From Branchiostoma belcheri (taxonomy: Eukaryota; Chordata; Leptocardii; Amphioxiformes; Branchiostomatidae), in assembly GCF_001625305.1 (NCBI RefSeq), contig NW_017803843.1, forward strand, positions 1,920,291 to 1,984,290: a stretch of DNA of 64,000 nt. Direction: 5' to 3'. Positions 1 to 11,900 of this stretch are shown piece by piece. The notes under the pieces were generated by a model that worked only from the letters and a program-made list of their open reading frames with translations, searched no databases and had not been told where the DNA came from. A program made the position numbers and the translations under genes. The stretch's first letter is position 1. Each line of letters starts with the position of its first letter.

Positions 1-475
1 AAGGCATCTTATTGAGTAACCATAAGTTCATGTCACAATGCTAGACTTTTACTGGCATACAGTTGTCCAAGCAAACACATCTGCTGTCTACTGTATACTT
101 TGGACTTGGGTCCAAGGTACAACAGTCATCTAAGGACATGGTATTATTACATTTTGCATTGATATGTTGAGTCTGATGAACTTTGACAGCCCTCTACTAT
201 ATTGTATCCCCCAGATCCATCAGGGCCAGGTCTGGTACACTGCAGTGTGTCTCAGGAGAAGGGTGGATATAGGGTATCAGGGTGTACCCCTACCACATGG
301 AACCTGGGCTTGGCTGGGCGGATTCTCCTTCATCCATGGTTTCTTCTTCATCCATGGTGGCACATATCCAGCAGCACCAATGCTCTACATCCTGCAGTGA
401 TGTACAGACAACCACAAAACATTCAGGACTCCTGGATATGTCTGTGTCAAGACTAGACTGATAGGGTACTCTCAC

Positions 476-589
476 CTCTTGATACACCTTGCCACACTTA
501 TCGCATGTAAGACCCAATAGCATTGAGCCAAATCCACACCAGTAAAAAATTTCTCTCATCATCATCTGGTATTTTCCATTATCCCCCAT
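476..589 (-). other. Exon-like open stretch of an unknown gene
   Basis: Minus-strand frame opening with Met at 589 and running to a good donor, AAGAG|GTGAGA, at 476. The product ends LTCDKCGKVYQE, with one Cys-x-x-Cys pair. There is no homology I recognise and no second exon in view, since the window ends nearby. It could be a first exon of a neighbouring gene or chance. Confidence 0.15.
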
Positions 590-3258
590 GCAGAGTCATG
601 TTATGCAACTAGACTAAGCCTATTCCTGTATGTCAAAATAGCAGCAGGGATGTTTGCATGGCAGTGGGCCAGTGTGCAAGGGCAGAGGTCGAGATCCAGG
701 GGTTACTGATGATGTCAGAGCCCTGGGAGGCAGCCGGCAGCCAGCCCACTGTGAAACACGAGGCAGCTCAAAAATGTGCCAAGACTGATGCACATCCAAC
801 GGGATGTTGTGATGTACAGGAACCGTGTTAACCTTCAAGGCAGTGATACAACCCATAACATACATACTGGGAACTGCAGCACCGCTGGAGAGAAGAAACC
901 TGGCGGGAACCGGTTTGAGTAAAAACATTTCGAACACACAGGGAGGATTTCTCATTTGCTCTACTCCTAGCTATCCCTTACCAGGCTTTGGAAAATTGGA
1001 ACCGGGTGTCCCTCAACGTGTACAGGATCCAAGATCACCCTCACAAGGACAGACTGTGCACTGTTCTTGACTTTTAACCAACAGATACAGACTTGGCAGA
1101 ATCCATCTGTGCACTTGAGGCACGATGTCTTGGAAGATCTAGTCTTGAGACCCAGTATCCCCCTCAGACAGTGTGAATAGGAACCTGTGTACTGACAACT
1201 ACACCTCAGCTGCAGGCAGCCAAGTCTGTGATCAGCAGCTCAGCAGGATGCAAGTTTATGTACTTCATGTTCTCTGACAGCATTTTGTAACTATGACTTT
1301 TAACGTGTGCACGTATCAGTATTCATCCCTGGGCAGCTGTACACTAGCAGGTCCCTGCTTCTGTGTGTCTTACATTGTTGAGCATAGAGATGGGAGCTTA
1401 GGTACTAAAGTACAATACATAGGTTTGAGACAGAGAACCAGCAGTAAGACCTTTTTAGAAAAAAACTCTCCAAGCAACAGAACTACAGTACCTGAAATGT
1501 ATAATGCCTCCATTTCATGTATGTACATGAGTGTTAGCTGCAGAACAAGGACATCAGTCAGATGGCTTCGAGGTTGGTGTTCCTTCAAAGCAATTTGAAA
1601 AGTTGTTTTCCACGGCCAAAAGGAAGGATTTCTACACTACCTGGCATCTATCACCAACAACCCTGAGTGGGTACTTGCCCTACATGGGCCTATCACACAG
1701 CTAACTTTATCCAAACAGTAAGGATGACACTTTCTCTGACTGGTTGTCTGACTTCTAACCTACCATGTGAGGTAAAACACTCAATGATTGGCTGATGGCA
1801 GTAATATCTTCCAGTTCACTAACAATTGGCCAGAAGATGTTTTCTTTTCCCAAATTGGCTCAAGAGTGGAACCTATGCAAACAACCAGGAAGTATGGCAG
1901 TGCTAAATTATATGGTTTCTTGAACACCTTATCAGGCTAACTGCTACTGAAGTGGGGAGTGGGGAGGAACTGGAAACTTGCAACTTTCACACAAACTTTA
2001 AAATATGAGAGCAGTTGCAGTGTATGCTCTTCACATGTGTAACATAAATGTAATTGAGTAATACTACTATTGCAGGTATTCAACAGCTTTCTTGGCTTTT
2101 TGATGTCTCTTTCAGAATATTCATGTACATCTTTCCCCACTGATGAGTCCTAACCACACAACAGTGTAGTCACACAGCCCCTATGGCGGCTAAAAGCACA
2201 GTGTGGCCTGTTTGGTTGATAAGGAGTCCCAGAATTTGTTGTTTTGTGGGTAGACTGCCAGAGTGGCAGGTGTTATCTGCTGTCTCACAGGCTGTCACAG
2301 GAGCTGGGACTTGGGAGGACAAGCATCTCACAGTTGTGGTAGGTTCAGTGCATATGGGAGAACCAGAGTCGCACTTGAGACCACTGTTTGTAACAGTTCG
2401 TACTACCTACATCATGTAGCTGTGTATCACATTTGTGTGTCCTCAGATCATAATAGTATCAGAGTGAGACAGTACCAGCTGAGTATTGAACCAAGAGGCT
2501 AAAGAAGCTCATGAAACATCCATTTTAGTTATTTGATCGCTGCTCAAGACCAGATGATATTTGATGATGTTGTTTGTTGCTCCTGGATGTCCACTGCAAG
2601 AAGAACTGCAGAAAAAGGGCAGTTGCTGAAAGATGGATGTTCACAATAACTAGTTGAGATGGTGCTGCATTAAGGGTTTATGTTCATAATGCTCTTACTT
2701 ATATATAGAGAAAATAAACTTGGACCACTCTGCTCCACAACCAAATCACTTTGGTGGATGATAAACGACCAGTGACAAACTTATGGGCTCCAGACTAAAC
2801 TATCCAGATAATACTATACTCACTTGGTCAAAGTTTATGCTATGGTGCACAAATGGACCATCCCTTTTCCTGAATCCAACTGCTGAGGGAGAAACCACTT
2901 GAACACTACCGGTAGTACAGTACCTACACTACTATCAGTACTGAATTTGCTTTGCTTTTTTGCAACAGAACTACAAAAAACGGGAGCCACTTACCAGACC
3001 TCACTTAGCACATATCTCTCTCATTCTCTCAAACCTGCTACACATACACATATACAGTATTTAACATTTCATACAAAATTTCTGTCTTGAATTACCAGCT
3101 ATTGAATTACCATCATTATTCCCCTAATGAGCCTGTCTGATCCTTGTTTGTTGATTTCTCTGAATGTTTTCCTATCTCTCATTATAGGTAGGTCCAAGAG
3201 ACAACTTTGGGAGGAAAGTATGAATTCCATTTAGCATCTGTTAGGCCACACTGACTTA

Positions 3259-3556
3259 ATTTTATGGATGACAACCTCTGAAGACCCCCAAACTAATGCG
3301 CGCAGGCGAATAAAAAAATTAAACCACAGGAATACAAAGCAGCTGGTATTGTGAATTTGTAGCAGTACATAGTGACGTATACAAGCCGACACATGCTGCC
3401 TTTTGCAGAATTTATGAATCTGCACAAGTTCCTGCCATCGTTTGGTAGCCTGGGTGCCATCCAATCCGAGTTACAACCAGCTATTACCATGTCTAGAGTC
3501 CTAGTTTTTTGAGAACAGGCGAAAATCAATGCGCACGCGATTGTCATCCATAAAAT
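3259..3556. mobile_element. Miniature inverted-repeat element, about 300 bp
   Basis: The ends are a perfect 16-bp inverted repeat, ATTTTATGGATGACAA at 3259-3274 and its complement at 3541-3556. Just inside, GC-rich stretches (AATGCGCGCAGGCGAA and AATGCGCACGCGA) also face one another. There is no coding capacity, so it is non-autonomous. The target duplication is not clear, so the family is unassigned. It carries the motif AGCCTGGGTGCCATCC at 3447-3462. Confidence 0.7.
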
Positions 3557-5876
3557 AAAATTGTTGTGGCCTTAGAGTGCAAGAAAATGACAGTCATCTA
3601 ATTTTGAATGAAAGACCAGAAAATGGTCAAGTGTGATTGAGATGGCTGGCTCTTGTAAACAAGATGCCTTGAAATACCAAGGCAAAAACAGAAACCCACA
3701 CTCCACTTGTATTGCTGAGACAAGCCTCACTCATATCTCAACCACCACCCAAATCCATTACCAGGCCCCCACTCTCTCCAAAGTCTGGGGGTGGACTAAA
3801 CCTAATACACTGGCATCCAGGCAGCACACTTTCATTTGGCCAACCCACAATGTGTAACATGAAACTAGCTACAAACAGCCCTTGTTAGGTTGAAGCAAAA
3901 GAGTAAATAAAGAAGCAGCAGAGTGAAAAGCTAATAGAGGACCAGTAATGATATTATATTGACATAATGGAAAACAACCAACTTGTGGGCTGTTGTTAAA
4001 AAGCAGAAGTGACATCTGTGGCCAAGGCTGCGGTACCATTCCTTCTCCCAGCCAACAATTTCCGACGCCAAAAACTTCCAGTTGAAAATATACCTCATGA
4101 CCTGGTGGACGAATGCCTGGAATATTAATTAGGGGAAGGCTACAAAGAGAAAGTTTGAAAAAAAAAGTGGGCCATTCGTCCAAAAGTTCTTTGGAATTTT
4201 CTGACAATTCTCATACACGAAAATGTAAGTCAAGTCAGCAGATCCACACTGTGTGCATGCTGTGGAGTTTGAAATGTTGTCTTTTAACCTGTCTGCTTCT
4301 TGTCCCTCCAAGCAAATGTGTCCCTAAGTCATAATCTTGCAACACCAACAAAAGTCTGAGCTGTAATGATGGCAGGATTAGCAATCATCTGTGGGGGGCT
4401 AGCCCTGAGAAATTAGGGATGGATTAGTGTTGGGTGCTGTTTAGGGGTGGGGGGTTCAGGGCTGTCCAGAAATCATGTTTCACCAACATGTTTTGACAAC
4501 AAAGTGGAGTTCAGAGGGGATGTGGTATGCTTGACATGAATTTAAATGAGGCAGGCTGTAAGTTATTGACAATCTGTGCATGTTTTCCTGCATTCCTGCT
4601 CGGTGCTGGGCAGATCCTGGTGTTGTAAAGCTGGAGGTGATGGAAAATCCATGGATAGAGGAGCTAGTGGAAATAGTCCTTCCTATTTCCACAAACACAA
4701 ACAGTTGGGGCGAGAGCCCATCTAACTTAATTATGAAGGGGAAATGTTTACTTTGCTGCAGATTTTGGCTCAGTTGATGGCATTTGCAGCTTGCTAGCCC
4801 CAGGGAGAAGTGGTGGATTCATTACTGCCTGGGATGCCAACAGATTTGCTGGACCCCTTCCCTATCATGCTCCCCTGGAAACATGAATTTGATGAAAGAG
4901 CACAAACAGAGATGAGCCAAACATCTATCAACTAACTTCCAATGCTCCTCTTTATTTGTAACTCTGCAATGTAAATGAACAAGTCACAAAGGCAATAAGT
5001 ATGTGCGGAAGAAGAAGATATATGAAAGGTCAGTCTGACAGTTGGTCTGTTTTAGCAATGTCCTTGGTTTTAGCCTTCAAGAAACACAAGCTGGTTTAGA
5101 GTCTAGCTGTTTTTGTGTTGGGAATATAAGGATATTTCACCAAAAAAAAAACAACTCTGAACTTTTCCTTTGATACATTTTCAATAGATGGTGGAGGGAT
5201 AAGAACAAGCGTTGCACATATAAAAGGAGACAACTGCTGGAAATAATGTGAACATAATTATAGTGAAGTGAGTTGACACATCTGCTCAAAAATCAGTCTG
5301 CCGCAAAGCACATTTTATGCTAAAATGTCTGCTTACCTGTTACCCAAAATACTATTAGTGTTAGAATTGCGAGTCTTAAATATAAATGTTTTTGTTGGTA
5401 AAAGCTCACCTTTAGTTAGAACAACAACCATTAAATGAACAACAATGAAGGGATAAATCATGGTAAAAAAATCACAGTTTGCAGACAAACTGGCAACTGA
5501 CATCTGTTGGTTGCTCTCTGGTTTATCACGCATCAGTCACCATCTCCTAATCATTATTGCTGATTGTAAAGTAGTCACTGATATTGAAATTACCACTAGT
5601 GGCAGACTTAATTACACTAATTTGGGGAAACCTACAATCGCAAGGTTCCCAGAAAATTTTGTCTCAGGAGGGAGCAAGAGAGAATCAATCGGGTGTATGA
5701 AAAGCAGTCATCTCATACATAATTAATATAGACAAATATCCATGACAATGGGATTTGATGACTGTTGTTCACAGCCTGTATCCCTGTCAGACTCGTCAGA
5801 CTTACCATGTAGCAGGAAGGAGGGGTATTAGGGTACACCGGTACACAGTCCCTGTTGTTCCTCCCTCATGACATGA

Positions 5877-5986
5877 TTATGGCACAACCAAGCCTCCTCC
5901 CTGCCCCAACATGGTACGGACTTTGATGGGGATGAGGCCAGGGTCTGTGGCTACTCTCTCGCTTGACTTCCAAATTCTCTCATCAT
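5877..5986 (-). CDS. RAD51B: Probable RAD51B terminal exon 10
   Basis: Follows a good acceptor, TTCTTTACAG. In the phase set by exon 9 it reads 36 residues, DDERIWKSSERVATDPG then LIPIKVRTMLGQGGGLVVP, and stops with TAA. The phase match (G|AT) and the resulting 384-residue length support the assignment. I recognise no homologue of this tail, and the intron before it would be 13.7 kb, so it could instead be the last exon of another minus-strand gene. A candidate AATAAA lies at 4956-4951. Confidence 0.6.
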
Positions 5987-8900
5987 CTGTAAAGAAGAAA
6001 ACAATTGAAATTCATTGTCTTCCTCCTAGCTTATCTTTTGTACAGTAAATCCTTTATGAAAGATTTTGAATGCTAAATTGATTTTCCCCAGGGGAGGAAT
6101 AAAAAGTGGGTCCACAGGGACAGCTTTTCAGAGGAACTATCCATAATTGCCTTGATGTGATTTGATGAGGTCTGATGACTCCTGCCATAGGCCTGATTAG
6201 ATTTTTTACAGGAGTTTGGCTAGTGTGGGAAAAAGATATTGTTACATTTCAAACAATAGAGTTGTGTATGGTAATGTAATAACATCTCAGGTTTCTAAAT
6301 ATAACTCACCACTACTCCAGCTCATTCCAGGACTAACAGTTATGAAATTAGATTAGCATATGATTAAGTTCTGAGTCAACAATGCAGGCAGGCGTTTGGA
6401 AGCCTTTTGCTGTATTGACAGAGCATGCATTCACCTGGGGAGCCTAATAATAACACTTGACTCTCAGTTAATTATTCCTCCATCTGTGGACATTTGGTCT
6501 CCATTCAGTTATTTGTTTGTTATGTACCTTTACAACTCAACGATTTTAATTATGCTTCCAAATACAAATAATGTTTTTCTTGAGAAATAATATAATAGAA
6601 TAAGGGAAGAGGGCAACTTCATGCAGTGAAGTCTAGTTCCTTGCAAGCATTAACAAAAGGAGCCAAACTCTCCAGTGGTAGAGCAGACCACAGGTATGTC
6701 GATGGTCAGGCTATCAGCCTACTCTGTGGTGAGACATGGTGTTGGAAAGTGGACCACAGAACTAACATGAGTCATTACCACTCTTTCAGTGTACCAGTCA
6801 GTAAGAACTACTTGACATTTAGCCAGGGACACATGAAATAGCATACTAGTCAATACCTCAACTTGTACACATGCACAGAGGTACCATTTCCAAGTGGCAG
6901 CTTCTTCATACATACTTCTTGCACTGAACACAAAAGACTGCATATACCAAAATCACTCAAGTAGTGCAATTAATCAATCTGCAATGTAAATATGCTTACA
7001 TTCTATCTTAGTATCTTTGTTGTGCATGCAAGTTTTACCTGCAAGATTGGAAGTGACATTTGTGTATGTTGTCATTCAGTCAAACAGCATGCTCAAAAGT
7101 TTGTTTGAACAAACGACAAAACAAACTTGTTCCATGCTGATCTGAAGTTATTACAAAGAAAGATCCATTTTGATTGTGTTACATTAGCATATCTACATCA
7201 CAGCTGAATAATTCTGGAACAAGTAGTCTTTTGCGAATGAATGGATAATAGATCTCTACAGTGGAACTTTTAGTTTTACAACAATGATCTGTTATCTAAG
7301 GACCCCGTTCCCACTAGGATAAAATTGTCTGAATTGAGCCAAATAGATTGGCGACCGTCTTGGCGACTGGCTTTGATCCGGTCCCTATCCGGCTCGGTTC
7401 GACTCAATCCGCTCAGTTAAGTTACGATCTACCTCGCGAGATGGATCTTGCTGACCGGCTTAATCTCCTTCCAACTGAGGCAGATAGGGATTGTTCCCAC
7501 TGGGGTTAAGTTGACCGAATCGAAGCCGGTCGCCAAACACCAGTCGCCAAACTGGTCTCCAATCTGAGGCATAAGTTGTAGTTGCTGGCCTGTGGATGAT
7601 TTCCCTGAAAGCAGGCACCCTGCTACAAGCACAACTGTTCCCTAATTAAGAAATATTCCGGAACATGATAGGGTCTCAATTTTGTTTCCGATAGATTCAT
7701 TATAAAATTATAAAATTTGACAAATGAAGACACTTGACAATACAAGCAACAACTTAAACATAGTAGACTTTAGTCTGCTCTATTCATGCAACACATCGAA
7801 TATACTATTAATGTAAATTCTTCACAGACATCTGAACCAAAGGCCAAGTTGGGCCTTGATAATATGCTATACACCATCATTAGTGACCGGATATGAAGTC
7901 TACACATCCAAACACTTGGATGCCTACTAGGCAAATAGCAACCCCACCCACAGGCAGCTATGATGTATAGATGCCAGCATTGGGCAGGCAGCACACACTT
8001 GACTCTCCACAACCTCGAGGTGGCCTCAGTAGGAAATAAACACTCTGACCCTGCATCTGGAACCTACCATACCCAGACAGCCCCAGGGGAGGACAGCCTT
8101 TCCCCAAAACAACATCTGCAACCTATCTGCAACAATAACCCGAGGAGCAGCAAGTCCAGGACAAAATTACATTGAGACCAATGAAGGAAAATTGCTGGGT
8201 TAAGAACAGATCTGGACAAAAGTGTACTTCACCTCAGCCAGAACAGAAATTAGCCTGACCGTTGGTAACCTTTCCTGCTGGGATGTACCACAGGCAGTGG
8301 TTTGGCATGGTAGGAGGGGGTACTTTTGAAATCATAATATGTGACTTTGTAAATTAAGTACATGTATCTGGAAAAGCTTTCCACTGATGAATTTTCCCCA
8401 TTGTGTAGGTTACTAGAGATATGTTGTTGGTAACAGATTTTGACTGGTACAACCAAGAAAATGTGTCTCCCATGAGGCCACATAGACCCACATGGTTGAA
8501 ACCTGAGAGCAGCTCTGTTCTGGAATTCTTGACCCAGATCTAATGCATGGTCATAGGAAACAAAAGTAAAACCTATATTCTAGCAAATACCATGTCAACA
8601 GCACAAATTTCTTACTCACAATAGAGATATTCCCACTGAGGACATAAATCCCTAACTTTTAAAGTCAATGGTCATTACAGTTGATTTAAGAGAAGCCCAT
8701 TGGCCTTCAGATTCCTGAGAGGTTCAAGCAACATGTTCACTACTTCAAACATCCCAGCAGCAAGCTGGATTAGGAGGGGGTAACTAGATATATTCCAGGC
8801 CACAATATCCTATAGGAGCCCAGGCAGTTCTTGGAATCAGGGATACACAGGGTAACTTATGTAGAGTAGTTCCTTTAGATTGTAACGGATTATGTCTGCT

Positions 8901-11900
8901 TTATATTACATGTATAATGCCACTTTCACTTTTTTTTAGTATGACAGTGTAGACACAAGTAGGACACATAAATATTCACACTTTCCCTTTATATGCTATT
9001 CTGTCCTTGGCATATTCAGGTTACCCATCTGCACTTGTTACATGTGTACAAGGAGGTGTCTCTTTTTAAACCTCCTTGATGTGTATAATAAATGTTGTGT
9101 ATACACAGATGAGTTGAAAAAGACACCCGAGAACAGCTGTTAAAGTAACTTAAACTAAGAAATGGAAAAATGGGATGGTTCAAGGTCAAGGTTATGAATA
9201 TCCTCGCCTAGCAAAAGGACAAGTTAGAGTAGAACGAGTAGAGTGACAGGTTTGAGCATCAAATGTAGATGAATTACGCCCTTCTTGACTTGCAGACAAT
9301 TGTACAGTTTACTTACCATACTGGTTAGATTTGCATCTAGGACAATGATAGGCAGGTAGGGAGATGACTCTAAACCCTGTAGAATACACTGTGCCCCTTG
9401 ACATCAACTTTCCAAATAGGGAACCTGTGCCTGGTAAACAAGTATGATGACAAATGGTTCCCTGTCTTGTCCCTGGCAGAAAGGTGAACATTGCTTCACA
9501 GTGACTGGCACTCTAAATTAGAACCTTATGTGGCCAGCCCACAAACCCACTGGGCAAAGGAAGTGCCCACATTCCCCTGCACACACTCGCCTTCCCTTTC
9601 ACGTCAAATCTATATGTGGAAAAGGGGTTCCCTTGAACTTTGTCCATCCTAAAAGAAAACAGGTGTTTCAGAACTGTTGTCATGTACTGATGACCTCACA
9701 AGCAACAACCCTGATGATCGTCACTGGCGCCATGGAAACGGGATGGTCTGGGTTTAGGCTGAGGACCTGAAAGGGGTTTCTGACAACTCCTTTAGATTGA
9801 CAAGAAGGGGGATAACTCCCATACTTTTTTCCTTCCAGGTATCACTTCAGTAAGAATATGAAATCTATTGCAAGGACTCAGAAGTACAGGGCTCATTGGA
9901 TAAATAAATACCTTAAGTGATCAGCATAAATCTTTATCCCCTATAAAACCCTTTCTTGGGACTATCTTTGGCACAGGAAGTTTGGACTATTCATCATGAA
10001 AGGACATCCCCCTTTCCTGCTGCTGCCCTGGACTTGACCCAGCATATTCCACAGGATTCCCCACCCAAGGCATTCCCCAGGAGGAGGAGAATTCTTCTGT
10101 GGTGTGTAACAGCCTGCCAGCAGGACCTCTGACATCACCAGGAAAAATATACATGGGGATGAGTCAGGATTACCATTCCATATGTTCTGGAAATCCACCA
10201 CATTTGGAACATTTCCCTAGGCTGGGTGCCATCCTGGTTAGTTTACATCTGCTCTGGTAGTTAAAGTTGGTGGATAGAGACTATTGGACTGGATGTAAAG
10301 CGGCCAGGATGGCACCCAGCCTGACATCTCCCCATGTTTTCAATTTGGCTGTAGTGCCTGACTAACTTTATTCCAGCATTTCTTGACATCCAAGCAGTAC
10401 GTGATCATTTTACACAGGTAAGGCCAGGCAAACTTCATACTACAGATGACATCATCTGGAGACCAGACAGCACACAGGAGAATTAATGCAGCAACAAAAA
10501 AAGGCAGTACTAACCTAAAATGAATCAAACTTGAAAGTGATGTTGCATGCATATCATGGTATTCAAAAGAGGGTCAGAGGTGAGAGCTTTTTTTTTAGTA
10601 AATGCAAGTTTACAAGGCCAATATATATTTATTTTATAGTTAATGAATAAAGGAAACCTTTGCTATCCATATCGTCAGTCAAGACCACAAGAGCCATATT
10701 TTCACATAGAACAGCTACTGTACCTTCCTGTTTTTTATACTATCCAAAAAAATGAAAATGTAATCGTCCGTGTTTGTAGATGTAGCAGTAATGTTTTTGT
10801 ACATCTAAGGTCAATAATTTCAACTGAACAAAAGTCAATAGATAACAGTTGTTTCATTGTCTTGTCAATAATGAATATAATTTCTCTGAAGTTAAGTCAC
10901 AAAATACATTTTCAAAACTGTCATTGTTCTACATCATTACCTAAAGAACTGCTGCAGAAAAAAATAGCTTGTGTTCATTTTTCTATTTGATGTAAAATCT
11001 ACCATAACAATGCTGCATTGTTGTACAGGAAACATTTTCATACCAATGTAGTGGGCAAAATCCATTTTCCTGTTGCTTGTGCTTATACGTTCTGATGAAT
11101 CTGGGAAGAAAAGCCTTGCCGGAGGGGCCACTGCTTTAGACCCTGTTCATACCAGACTTATATTTAGCGGTTTCAACCGGTTTTTCAAAAACCGGTTTTT
11201 ATTTAACCTGGTGTGAACGCAAATTAACCGGTTTTTTAGGGGTTTAAATCCGATTTTGAAAAACCACCTCGGGAGGTGGTTTTTGAGGGGTTTTTGTGGG
11301 GTTTTTCCACCGAAAAACCTGGTCTGAACGCTAAGGGTTTATTGAACCGGTTTTTTGCGTCATAATTCCGGGGTCACGGGGTCAGCATCCTGGCCGTGTG
11401 CGACCTGCAAGCTTTTTTGAGCGCGTTGTTTTGACCAACTTGAGTTCGTTTCCACTGTTTTTCCACGGTTTTTCTTCATTTTGCGATGGAATCAGCAAAC
11501 GCAACCTGGTCGGCGAACGGGACGCTCCTGATACTTAGGTTGGAGAGCAGGAGTCGCCAAATTCGAAAAAGCTAGGGGGGGGGGCGAGGGCTCTACCGAA
11601 ACAAAAATGTTGGAGGAGGCTGATTTCTTCAAGATAAAGGATCAGTGCCGCACTAAGGTAAAAAAAAAAACTGAAGACGGCATACAAGCAAGAAGGCCAA
11701 GGAAAACAATCAGAAGAGCGAGAGGAACGGTTATTCAAACTGCAGTCATGGCCGATTAATTGGATATTCACCGGACAGGATTTTTACAAAACCGGTTATC
11801 AAAAGTCTGGTATGAACGCTAAGGGTTTAAGCCGGGTTTTTGAAAAACCGGTTGAAACCGCTAAATATAAGTCTGGTATGAACAGGGTCTTTGTGATGGG

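Larger units (their letters stand above)
1..5876. other. Region 3' of RAD51B
   Basis: Contains a small inverted-repeat element (3259-3556), a candidate polyadenylation hexamer for the minus strand (4956-4951), and a weak exon-like stretch near the left edge. Otherwise I see no convincing gene. Short open frames are many but lack homology, splice support or family motifs. Confidence 0.5.
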
